In this document: one piece after another, positions 1 through 6,149 of the stretch
Layout: each line of letters opens with the position of its first letter
How positions within the stretch are numbered: the first letter of the stretch is position 1
Program-made: the position numbers and the translations under genes
Assembly (NCBI GenBank): GCA_002441525.1
Contig: DJWH01000005.1
Coordinates: 1 to 12,567, forward strand
From: Acholeplasmataceae bacterium UBA6235
GTDB taxonomy: Bacteria > Bacillota_I > Bacilli_A > Acholeplasmatales > UBA5453
Direction of reading: 5' to 3'
Length of the DNA stretch: 12,567 nt
The notes under the pieces: generated by a model
What the model saw: only the letters and a program-made list of their open reading frames with translations
What the model was told of the DNA's origin: nothing
Databases searched by the model: none

Positions 1-1
1 G

Positions 2-391
2 AAAAATGTAGATTTTTCAAAATTATATTATGGTAAAGTAAACACATCAGATTTCCATATAACTAGGTACATAATGTATGGTAATTCAATGAATCCTGAA
101 ATAGTTGGCGTATTGAAAAACGATGGCGAAAAAACAATCATTTCAATCAGATTTCAGATAAAAAAAGATATCAAAAAATTGAGTTTAGGTTTAGCATTGT
201 TTTCCTTTTTTGCACTAATATTCTCGATTGCCATTGATATTAATAATATAGTGAATGGTAAGTTTAGTGTGGTATTTCTCGCACCACTATTTTTACTGAT
301 ATGTAGTGTTTTAATTGTAAAATTTGGGTTTAAGTTTGAAATTGAGAATGCCAAAGACGACATTAGAAAATTCATTTATAATAATCACTGA
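2..391 (+). CDS. Partial hypothetical membrane protein, 5' end outside the window
   Basis: I do not recognise this protein. The reading frame is open from base 2 with no stop, so the gene begins upstream of the window. The ATG at 74 is probably an internal Met, because the residues before it (ending FHITRYI) read like ordinary protein and no Shine-Dalgarno site precedes it. About 129 residues are visible. A soluble part with short beta-like segments is followed by two hydrophobic helices (roughly bases 182-240 and 262-330), then a charged tail ending NNH. The soluble-then-two-helix layout suggests a small inner-membrane protein with the N-terminal part in the cytoplasm. No motif points to an enzyme or transporter. 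It lies in the AT-rich accessory segment, on the same strand as the next two reading frames. Confidence 0.55.
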   Translation, partial: KNVDFSKLYYGKVNTSDFHITRYIMYGNSMNPEIVGVLKNDGEKTIISIRFQIKKDIKKLSLGLALFSFFALIFSIAIDINNIVNGKFSVVFLAPLFLLICSVLIVKFGFKFEIENAKDDIRKFIYNNH

Positions 392-458
392 ACCGTATAA
401 AGAATAAGGTTTATAGATATATGCTATACAGTCAATATAGTGTATTACTTCAAAGTAA

Positions 459-704
459 GAAATTCTCACTTATCGTGTCCACTTTAAGGTATTAAAAGCA
501 AAAGCAAGTATTGATATAAATGATGAAGAAAATATAGTTAGTGTGAGCAGACCATTACATTGGGTTATGCATACAAATGAATATCATGCAATTGTCACAG
601 TAACGCTTTGGGCAGCTTATTCCGTTAATGGAGATGAAGGAGTAATCGATGCATTATATGGGATGAAGGCGATTATTGAAGGAGTCAGCAATGTTATCGG
701 ATAA
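459..704 (+). pseudogene. 82-codon coding remnant or short gene lacking a clear start
   Basis: The frame is open from a TAA at 456-458 to a TAA at 702-704 and reads as convincing protein, with segments such as PLHWVMHTNEYHAI, VTVTLWAAYSVNGDEG and ALYGMKAIIEGVSNVIG. The family is unknown to me. No ATG lies near the beginning. The first Met codon is at 567, in the middle of the best-looking part. GTG at 543 is the only plausible upstream start and has no good ribosome binding site. This suggests a 5'-truncated gene, or a frameshift from the +1 frame that opens with ATG at 421 and stops at 493-495. The stop overlaps the start of the following gene by 14 nt, and the GGAG ribosome binding site of that gene lies inside this frame. 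The two were therefore probably once coupled in translation. Confidence 0.4.
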
Positions 705-1833
705 TTCAGAAGTACGTAAAAACTTAATATTATTAAATGAGATTAAAAATCAATACAACTTCAGTCTGGCTTCAGTTTACAGCCGTTTATGTGATAGAAC
801 AACGCGTATAGAGTATTGTAAAGGTAGCAATGTCTTACCATATGGCTATTATACATTTGATTTTGAACATAAACTTTTCATCGATGATTACCGAAAAGGG
901 AGATTATTTAATTATCCAGTTTCTGGTTATAATTATAAGTACTTTTTCGATGGAGATGAATTAATCATGATCGAAACATATGGAAATAACATAAAACGGA
1001 AAGTGACAATAATTCATCATTTTGAAACCTCAAGAATTTTGATTGACTATCATATTTTCATATCGAAATCTGATTCTATGCCCACTGGATTAAAGATATG
1101 TCAATATAATCAAAGTGGGCAACTAATTAAATATTTGGATGGTGGTATTACTGGTGACCAAATTCGCAACTATTCGGCTCAGTCATATGAATACTCTTCT
1201 AGCGAATTTATTTTTAGTAAACACTCATATTACTATTTATTCTCTAACATTACAGTATCTCCTGATATGACATTTCCCTTATCAGCATTAAATGAAAATG
1301 TCATGCCTAAATCTTTCAAAAAGATTAACAATAGTGTTATAAAAAATCTGTTGTTCAATAATTTTTTATCAATTCTTAATTCTTGGCCAAAAGATCATAT
1401 ATATGCGATTTCATTTATTATTCATAGTCAATCGACTATTGAAGTAGATTATGCGATCGATTATGATAAAGTGAACGTCGATGAAAAATATATTTGGGAC
1501 TACAGTTATTGGATTCAACATAGTGAGTCACTACTAAAAACAGAGGATGAACGTAATATTTTTGAGATTTGGAAAAATCAAGATGATGAAATACAAATTT
1601 CAAATATAGACTTGATTGAAAGTAAAAGTTTCAATCATGTATTGTCCAGTATGGTTAAAGAATTTAGAAGAAACAAACTAATGAGACAACTTCATCTAGA
1701 AAATATTCCCATCTTAGTTACTAATTTTGATATAGACGAATCAATTTACAGATTAAATAAAAAATTGAATAACGGGAAATTGCCCGATGGGTATGTTAAC
1801 TGGTATAACACAACACAATCATTGGCAAAGTAA
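691..1833 (+). CDS. Unrecognised 380-residue accessory protein
   Basis: I cannot assign a family. The start is ATG 691, with GAAGGAG 6 nt upstream; a longer reading from TTG 676 has no such site. The product looks soluble and cytoplasmic, with no signal peptide or membrane helix. It is rich in Tyr, Asn, Ile, Ser and Lys. The middle (about residues 50-190) has many aromatic beta-strand-like stretches, for example NYKYFFDGDELIMIETYG, like repeat-rich or immunity-type proteins. Around residues 230-275, a WPKDHIYAISF segment followed by EVDYAIDYDKV and WDYSYWIQHS resembles the style of small DUF4303-like immunity proteins; this is an impression, not a demonstrated match. The gene overlaps the upstream remnant by 14 nt and is in strongly AT-rich DNA. 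A role as an orphan immunity protein against a polymorphic toxin is speculative. Confidence 0.7.
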   Translation: MLSDNSEVRKNLILLNEIKNQYNFSLASVYSRLCDRTTRIEYCKGSNVLPYGYYTFDFEHKLFIDDYRKGRLFNYPVSGYNYKYFFDGDELIMIETYGNNIKRKVTIIHHFETSRILIDYHIFISKSDSMPTGLKICQYNQSGQLIKYLDGGITGDQIRNYSAQSYEYSSSEFIFSKHSYYYLFSNITVSPDMTFPLSALNENVMPKSFKKINNSVIKNLLFNNFLSILNSWPKDHIYAISFIIHSQSTIEVDYAIDYDKVNVDEKYIWDYSYWIQHSESLLKTEDERNIFEIWKNQDDEIQISNIDLIESKSFNHVLSSMVKEFRRNKLMRQLHLENIPILVTNFDIDESIYRLNKKLNNGKLPDGYVNWYNTTQSLAK

Positions 1834-1840
1834 AAAAGTG

Positions 1841-2023
1841 ATGAATAAATATGTAAGTTATTTTACAATTTATCAGTACTTTATATTACAGCTATTTTAT
1901 GGGAGTAAAAACAATCAATCGAATAATAAAAGTGAGGATTGTACTAATAAGATTCGAATGATTATCAATGGAATTTATGATTTATATAATAATAATATTA
2001 AATATAATTTTACAATTACTTGA
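1841..2023 (+). CDS. Doubtful 60-codon ORF
   Basis: A short reading frame starts at ATG 1841, 8 nt after the stop of the preceding gene, and would encode a 60-residue peptide beginning MNKYVSYFTIYQYF and rich in Asn, Tyr and Ile. The only upstream signal is a weak AAAGTG. The N-terminal stretch is mildly hydrophobic. The composition is what AT-rich noncoding DNA would give by chance, so this may not be a gene. The frame also extends upstream to an ATG at 1787 inside the preceding gene. Apart from this, bases 1834-2074 show nothing I can interpret. Confidence 0.2.
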   Translation: MNKYVSYFTIYQYFILQLFYGSKNNQSNNKSEDCTNKIRMIINGIYDLYNNNIKYNFTIT

Positions 2024-2074
2024 TAAATCGATACACAAATCAAAAAGTCTGGGTCTAACACCCTATAAAAACAT

Positions 2075-2100
2075 TAAAACGGCTTAGCTAAGCCGTTTTA
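2075..2100. terminator. Perfect 26-bp palindromic terminator, probably bidirectional
   Basis: The sequence is an exact inverted repeat built from TAAAACGGCTTAG and its complement. The core pairs GGCTTA with TAAGCC and is flanked by A-runs that become U-tracts on either strand. It lies 7 nt beyond the 3' end of ssrA on the minus strand, where it would terminate tmRNA transcription; the U-rich stretch there continues as TTTTAATGTTTTTA. The same element can stop plus-strand transcription coming from the accessory genes. Confidence 0.85.
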
Positions 2101-2107
2101 TTCGTCT

Positions 2108-2455
2108 TGGTGGAGATGAGGGGAGTCGAACCCCTGTGCATGATTTTTCCTGTGATACTTTCTACATGTTTAGTCAATCAGTTGTTTTCATCTAGCAATC
2201 ATAGATTGACATATTATCACTAGACTAACCTTATTGATTCATTGAATTGCTTAAGGTGGCAACAATACAATATATCTTACTGTTTTGTGCCTTAGACTAA
2301 GTCGTAAGAAAACCTAGCGTTGGCTCGCACTTTTTCTTAAGCAGCGAATTGTAAATTTTGGTTTCCGGTTATTAATAACCTCGGTGTTTTTACTTGCACA
2401 ACCAAGACATGCTTATATCACATTTAAAACCCTGACGAATCCAGAGAACATCCCC
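2108..2455 (-). ncRNA. ssrA: Transfer-messenger RNA (tmRNA)
   Basis: tmRNA rescues ribosomes stalled on broken mRNA and tags the nascent peptide for proteolysis. The 5' end (base 2455) reads GGGGATGTTC and pairs with the 3' end CATCTCC as a 7-bp acceptor stem with one G-U pair. The 3' end encodes CCA. The T-arm is AGGGG-TTCGACT-CCCCT. The 5' region shows the GGATTCGTCAGGG segment typical of tmRNA D-analogue domains. The tag reading frame lies at 2366-2337. The total of 348 nt is usual for a one-piece bacterial tmRNA. A promoter lies just upstream and a strong terminator just downstream. Pseudoknot boundaries were not worked out in detail. Confidence 0.95.
2337..2366 (-). other. ssrA: tmRNA tag reading frame, predicted tag GNQNLQFAA
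   Basis: Within the tmRNA, the frame GGA AAC CAA AAT TTA CAA TTC GCT GCT TAA encodes GNQNLQFAA and a stop. It lines up with the B. subtilis tag, which ends NQNVALAA, and the bases before it (AATAACCGG) resemble those before the B. subtilis resume codon (known for that species). GGA is therefore the inferred resume codon, and the Ala charged on the tmRNA itself would precede it. The tag is short and ends in FAA instead of LAA. Confidence 0.75.
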
Positions 2456-2465
2456 ATGCGCAATC

Positions 2466-2494
2466 ATTATATAAGAATTGGTTAAGTAAATCAA
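2466..2494 (-). promoter_or_regulatory. Sigma-A-type promoter of ssrA
   Basis: On the minus strand, TTGATT (2494-2489) and TATAAT (2471-2466) are separated by 17 nt. The -10 box ends 10 nt before the mature 5' end of the tmRNA, a spacing that leaves little or no leader to be removed. An 8-bp inverted repeat (ATTGGTTA at 2477-2484, TAACCAAT at 2502-2509) brackets the -35 element. It could form a weak terminator for the upstream alkylation repair gene or a protein binding site. Confidence 0.8.
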
Positions 2495-2509
2495 GAATAA
2501 ATAACCAAT

Positions 2510-3223
2510 CTATTTAGATTGTCTAAGTCTAGCTACCCTAGAATACTTTGGGTTATCACCATAGCGAACCAAATAATCACTCGCACTTTGGATATTACAA
2601 CTGTTTCTCGCAACCAAAGGCATTACATAGCCTATATGGGATGCGACCAGGGTGGCTAACGTCACTAAAGAAGGCACATGTAAACCTGCCATTACCACAG
2701 CATTATTCATCGCGTTTTGGATGGATAAGGGTTTATTTTGAATGGTGTCACGTATTCTATCTAGCCATGCTTTTGAGTAAACAGTATCGATCAAATCCAG
2801 TGGTTGTGATCTGAAATAACTCGAAAGTAATGCGAAAAAGGCATATTCAAGGTGTTCATTAGTAGCAATCGAGAGCGTTTTGAGTATTGAGTCGGCATCG
2901 TTTAAATCCAAAAAGAAGTTTGCAATCCCTTGATCGACGATGTTACTTGAGTTTGCTTTTAAGCACCAATCGACCACTCTGGTGGAATCCAATGTGCTTG
3001 GATCAACAATCATGGTTGCTAATAACATGGTTTCATAGTAATTCAATTCGAACAACGCATCAGCCAATGCGTTGTTTTTTGGTAGTTTCGATGCGTATTG
3101 TCTCAAGTCACCCATTTTCACGCCGATGTATTGAAAAGGTTTAGGCAGTTTAGAAAGTTTTTTATACGTGCCTTCATCTATCATGGTTAATAAGTCATTA
3201 TATATTCGATTTAGTTCGGTCAA
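2510..3223 (-). CDS. AlkD-like DNA alkylation repair protein (HEAT-repeat family)
   Basis: This protein of about 237 residues belongs, by its pattern, to the AlkD-like DNA alkylation repair family, whose known members are helical-repeat DNA glycosylases for alkylated bases. The N-terminal part has YIGVKMGDLRQYASKL (about residues 32-47), like the GVRVPDLR segment of the family. It is followed by a helical stretch with YYETMLLATMIVD and by WCLKANSSNIVDQ, which resembles the WDLVD region. The C-terminal part (ASHIGYVMPLVARNSCNIQSASDYLVRY, read in two pieces) matches the IGKV...SC..P.A..YI ending common in this group. I prefer the TTG start at 3223 because AGGAG lies 7 nt upstream; the longer frame from ATG 3274 adds 17 residues with no binding site. 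The gene is upstream of ssrA on the same strand. Activity and substrate are inferred from the family only. Confidence 0.7.
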   Translation of the reverse strand: MTELNRIYNDLLTMIDEGTYKKLSKLPKPFQYIGVKMGDLRQYASKLPKNNALADALFELNYYETMLLATMIVDPSTLDSTRVVDWCLKANSSNIVDQGIANFFLDLNDADSILKTLSIATNEHLEYAFFALLSSYFRSQPLDLIDTVYSKAWLDRIRDTIQNKPLSIQNAMNNAVVMAGLHVPSLVTLATLVASHIGYVMPLVARNSCNIQSASDYLVRYGDNPKYSRVARLRQSK

Positions 3224-3230
3224 AGTATCA

Positions 3231-3235
3231 CTCCT
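3231..3235 (-). promoter_or_regulatory. Ribosome binding site that fixes a TTG start
   Basis: AGGAG on the minus strand lies 7 nt before TTG 3223 of the AlkD-like gene. It is inside the longer frame that would begin at ATG 3274, so it argues for TTG initiation. Confidence 0.7.
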
Positions 3236-3325
3236 AACTAACCACATCATATCATAAAAAACAATCGAAATCACTCAGGGAGGATTGGTTTTGTGAGGGG
3301 ATGTGGATTTTTTTTTGTTTTTGGG

Positions 3326-3353
3326 TTGACAATGAAAAACATTACTATATAAT
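3326..3353 (+). promoter_or_regulatory. Consensus sigma-A promoter of the potABCD operon
   Basis: A perfect TTGACA (3326-3331) and a perfect TATAAT (3348-3353) are separated by 16 nt. Transcription should begin near 3360 and leave a leader of about 124 nt before potA. Bases 3224-3325, between the alkylation repair gene and this promoter, contain a T-run at 3309-3316 but no gene. Confidence 0.9.
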
Positions 3354-3383
3354 AGTATTGATTTAGGTTTATTATTGCTTAAC

Positions 3384-3410
3384 CCAAAGTTTATATATAC
3401 TAAACTTTGG
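3384..3410 (+). promoter_or_regulatory. 10-bp hairpin in the potABCD leader
   Basis: CCAAAGTTTA (3384-3393) and TAAACTTTGG (3401-3410) are exact complements around the 7-nt loop TATATAC, starting about 25 nt after the expected transcription start. No U-run follows, so it is not an ordinary terminator. It may be an operator for a DNA-binding repressor, an mRNA-stabilising 5' stem or part of an RNA switch. Nothing in the sequence decides between these. Confidence 0.6.
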
Positions 3411-3483
3411 CGGAATGATGACCTATTGGTTTATGGTCAAACTTGACAGTGAAAAACGGATAACGTCTTATTGGGGGTATTGT

Positions 3484-4542
3484 ATGAAAAAATTGATTGA
3501 ATTGAAAGGTATCACCAAGGCGTTTGGTGGTCAAGTGGTACTAAAGGGCATCGACTTGGACATCTATGAAAACGAATTTGTTACCCTCTTAGGTCCATCG
3601 GGTTGTGGAAAAACAACCACACTTCGCATCATTGGTGGGTTTGAAAAACCATCCTCCGGTGAAGTGCTATTTAATGGCGAATCTGTGGCGGATTTGCCGC
3701 CACATAAAAGACCAACCAATACGGTCTTTCAACGCTATGCATTGTTTCCCCATTTAGATGTGTATGAAAATGTTGCATTCGGATTGAGATTAAAAAAAGA
3801 ATACCAAAAAATGCCTTCCAAAGCACGGGAAGCTTTGATTGAACAAAAAGTATCCAAATACCTTCAAATGGTTGGTTTGGTTGGCTATGAAAACCGAAGT
3901 GTCCATAAAATGTCTGGGGGTCAACAACAAAGAGTCGCGATTGCGAGGGCTTTGATCAATGAACCTCAAGTATTGTTACTGGATGAACCACTCGCTGCAC
4001 TCGATTTAAAACTCCGCCAGGAGATGCAATACGAGTTGAAAGAAATTCAACGTAACGCAGGGATTACCTTCATATTTGTTACCCATGACCAGGAAGAAGC
4101 ACTCACGATGAGCGATAAAATCGTGGTTATGAATGAAGGTGAAATCCTTCAAGTGGGTACACCAGAGGATATCTACAATGAACCTAGTAGCCGATTTGTC
4201 GCTGGTTTCATTGGCGAATCGAACATCATCGAAGGCGTCATGAAAGACGACTATTTGGTTCACTTTGATGGTAAAGATTATGTTTGTGTTGACTATGGAT
4301 TCAAAAAGAATGAAGTGGTCGACATTGTCTTAAGACCAGAGGATTTAGATATTGTCGAACCAGGCCAAGGTTTCATTGAAGGCATTGTAGATTCCATCAT
4401 TTTCAAAGGTGTTCATTATGAGATTGATGTGAAAACACCAGAACGTATATACACGATTCATACCATTAAGTACCACGCGGAAGGGTCACAGGTATCCATC
4501 GTATTTGATAAAGAAGATGTCCACGTGATGGAAAAATGGTAA
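3484..4542 (+). CDS. potA: Spermidine/putrescine ABC transporter ATP-binding protein PotA
   Basis: This is the ATPase that drives polyamine import with PotB, PotC and PotD at the inner face of the membrane. Its 352 residues carry Walker A GPSGCGKT (37-44), Q-loop Gln83, signature MSGGQQQR (143-150), Walker B VLLLDEP (163-169) and H-loop His201. A C-terminal regulatory beta domain (TOBE-like, after about 245) contains [13 protein letters not shown], usual for PotA and related CUT1-type ATPases. I place the start at ATG 3484 because homologues begin with [17 protein letters not shown] sequence and GGGGG lies 6 nt upstream. An in-frame ATG at 3415 would add 23 unconserved-looking residues. The stop overlaps the proposed potB start. 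Confidence 0.95.
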   Translation: MKKLIELKGITKAFGGQVVLKGIDLDIYENEFVTLLGPSGCGKTTTLRIIGGFEKPSSGEVLFNGESVADLPPHKRPTNTVFQRYALFPHLDVYENVAFGLRLKKEYQKMPSKAREALIEQKVSKYLQMVGLVGYENRSVHKMSGGQQQRVAIARALINEPQVLLLDEPLAALDLKLRQEMQYELKEIQRNAGITFIFVTHDQEEALTMSDKIVVMNEGEILQVGTPEDIYNEPSSRFVAGFIGESNIIEGVMKDDYLVHFDGKDYVCVDYGFKKNEVVDIVLRPEDLDIVEPGQGFIEGIVDSIIFKGVHYEIDVKTPERIYTIHTIKYHAEGSQVSIVFDKEDVHVMEKW

Positions 4543-5366
4543 GCATGAAAAAAGCAATACCATTGAAGAATAAACTCAGTCTAAGGGACTTAAACCTAAT
4601 GGGTAGCCCTTATTATGTGGTGTTATTCTTCCTCATCCTTATTCCGCTCATACTGATATTGTTTTACGCGTTTTCAGAACGCGTTAATGACTTATTTATT
4701 TCCTTTTCATTTAACTATTTTAGACAGTTTTTAAACGAACCTGCTTTCATCAAAACGATGTTAGATTCCATTAAACTCGCGATTTATACCACATTGGTCA
4801 CGTTATTTATTGGGTATCCAACCGCATATTTGATTACCAAATCGAATAAGAAAACACAAACATTACTGATTCTCATGATTACCGCACCGATGTGGGTCAA
4901 TATGTTGTTAAGGACCCTCGCTTGGAAGCAAATCTTTGAAATGCTAAATGCATCCTTGTTAGGTACAGATATCGCTATCATTACTGGGATGGTGTATGTA
5001 TTTTTACCATTCATGGTATTACCGATTTATACCGTTTTGTCCAAGATTGATCCAAAACTCTATGAAGCGGCCGATGATTTGGGTGCGAACAAGTTCCAAA
5101 CATTCTTAAAAGTTACTTTACCATTATCGATTACAGGTGTCTTATCGGGCATCACCATGGTATTACTCCCAGCAGCAACCACGCTAGTCATCCCTAAATA
5201 TTTGGGTAAAAACCGATATTTGATAGGCAATCTCATCGAAGACCGTTTCCTCACTGCAGGTAACTGGGGTTATGGTTCAGCCATCGCCATCATCCTATCT
5301 GTGGTCATCATGGCGATGGTCATCTTCACCAAGAAACTCGATCGAAATAAGGGGGCTAAAGAATGA
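4536..5366 (+). CDS. potB: Spermidine/putrescine ABC transporter permease PotB
   Basis: This is one of the two membrane subunits of the polyamine importer, 276 residues long. The first helix lies at about residues 26-46, with further helices near 80-100, 108-125, 146-167, 195-215 and 245-265, giving the usual six. The EAA loop that contacts the ATPase is at about 177-196 ([20 protein letters not shown]). The start is uncertain: ATG 4536 overlaps the potA stop and suggests translational coupling, while ATG 4545, three codons later, gives the more typical MKKAI beginning. The gene ends in TGA inside the ATGA overlap with potC. Confidence 0.93.
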   Translation: MVSMKKAIPLKNKLSLRDLNLMGSPYYVVLFFLILIPLILILFYAFSERVNDLFISFSFNYFRQFLNEPAFIKTMLDSIKLAIYTTLVTLFIGYPTAYLITKSNKKTQTLLILMITAPMWVNMLLRTLAWKQIFEMLNASLLGTDIAIITGMVYVFLPFMVLPIYTVLSKIDPKLYEAADDLGANKFQTFLKVTLPLSITGVLSGITMVLLPAATTLVIPKYLGKNRYLIGNLIEDRFLTAGNWGYGSAIAIILSVVIMAMVIFTKKLDRNKGAKE

Positions 5367-6148
5367 AATCCCTTAAAAACTGGATATCCAAATCTTATAT
5401 TGGGATCATCCTCGCGTTTTGTTACGCACCGATTTTTTCACTAATCATTTTCTCTTTTAATGAGAATAAGAGTTTGACCAATTGGGGTGGATTTTCACTC
5501 AAATGGTATGAAAAATTATTTGATTCGACCGATATCATGACAGCGGTCATTATGACCATTGTCATCGCGGTCCTCGCAACATTGATTTCAGTATTCATCG
5601 GAACCCTCGCAGCGATTTCACTGTCGAAATCGAAAAAGGTATTTAAAGATGTGATGCTTGGGGTCAATAACGTGCCTATAGTTAACCCAGAAATTGTCAC
5701 AGCTGTGGGGTTATTGTTACTATTTGTTTCATTCCAAATTGACCGTGGTTACACGACCATGTTGCTAGCCCATGTGGCGTTTTGTACCCCATATGTCGTG
5801 ATTACGGTGTATCCAAAGGTCAAAAGTTTGGATCCTAACCTCGCAGAAGCAGCGAACGATTTGGGTGCGACGCCAATCCAAGCGTTGTGGTTGGTCGTGT
5901 TCCCACAAATCAAAGTCGCGATTTTCGCTGCAGCAGCCATCGCATTCACCATGAGTTTTGATGATTTTGTTATTTCGTACTTTACCGCAGGGTCAGCGAC
6001 CAACATCAGTATCTACTTATATACATTAAGACGTGGGGTTGAACCCACCATCAATGCGTTATCTACCATCATCATCGTCATCATTGGCGTGGTGGTGACT
6101 TATCGATATTTGAAATCGAACCAAAACAACGAACAGGAGATTGAATAA
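5363..6148 (+). CDS. potC: Spermidine/putrescine ABC transporter permease PotC
   Basis: The second membrane subunit, 261 residues. The N-terminal helix (about 12-31) is followed by the SFNENKSLTNWGGFSLKWYEKLF stretch (read in two parts) characteristic of PotC. More helices follow near 60-82, 110-125, 132-150, 185-205 and 234-253. The EAA loop is at about 162-181 (EAANDLGATPIQALWLVVFP). The start ATG 5363 overlaps the potB stop as ATGA, with a GGGG stretch upstream. It ends 1 nt before potD. PotC and PotD are separate proteins here. Confidence 0.94.
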   Translation: MKSLKNWISKSYIGIILAFCYAPIFSLIIFSFNENKSLTNWGGFSLKWYEKLFDSTDIMTAVIMTIVIAVLATLISVFIGTLAAISLSKSKKVFKDVMLGVNNVPIVNPEIVTAVGLLLLFVSFQIDRGYTTMLLAHVAFCTPYVVITVYPKVKSLDPNLAEAANDLGATPIQALWLVVFPQIKVAIFAAAAIAFTMSFDDFVISYFTAGSATNISIYLYTLRRGVEPTINALSTIIIVIIGVVVTYRYLKSNQNNEQEIE

Positions 6149-6149
6149 C

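Larger units (their letters stand above)
1..2074. other. AT-rich accessory segment next to the 3' end of ssrA
   Basis: This stretch is clearly richer in A+T than the rest. By hand count, bases 1321-1380 hold 10 G/C of 60, while 10321-10380 in dxs hold 29 of 60. It encodes no recognisable housekeeping function and uses ATA, AGA and TTA codons freely, whereas the pot and nusB operons favour ATC/ATT and more GC-rich codons. It ends at a terminator palindrome directly beyond the 3' end of the tmRNA gene, a known integration hotspot for genomic islands. I see no integrase, no transposase and no second copy of the ssrA 3' end, so island status is inferred from composition and position. The left boundary is outside the window. 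Confidence 0.45.

Noticed and set aside
2051..2063. Small hairpin GGGT-CTAAC-ACCC before the ssrA terminator
   Set aside because: Four base pairs only and no associated T-run; expected by chance.
1..2074. Second copy of the ssrA 3' end (attachment-site repeat) in the accessory segment
   Set aside because: I looked for GGTGGAGATGAGG and its complement by eye and found none; if an attachment repeat exists it lies beyond the left edge.
3275..3325. Possible plus-strand terminator ending in the T-run at 3309-3316
   Set aside because: Only a 4-bp TCAC/GTGA pairing with a long loop precedes the T-run, and no plus-strand gene ends here.
3415..3483. In-frame upstream ATGs (3415, 3418) that would lengthen PotA by 22-23 residues
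   Set aside because: The GGCGGA before them is too close to work as a ribosome binding site, the added residues do not resemble PotA N-termini, and ATG 3484 has a G-rich site at proper distance.
5363..6148. Repeated ATC/GTC-rich runs near the end of potC (about 6062-6095)
   Set aside because: They encode an Ile/Val membrane helix and need no other explanation.
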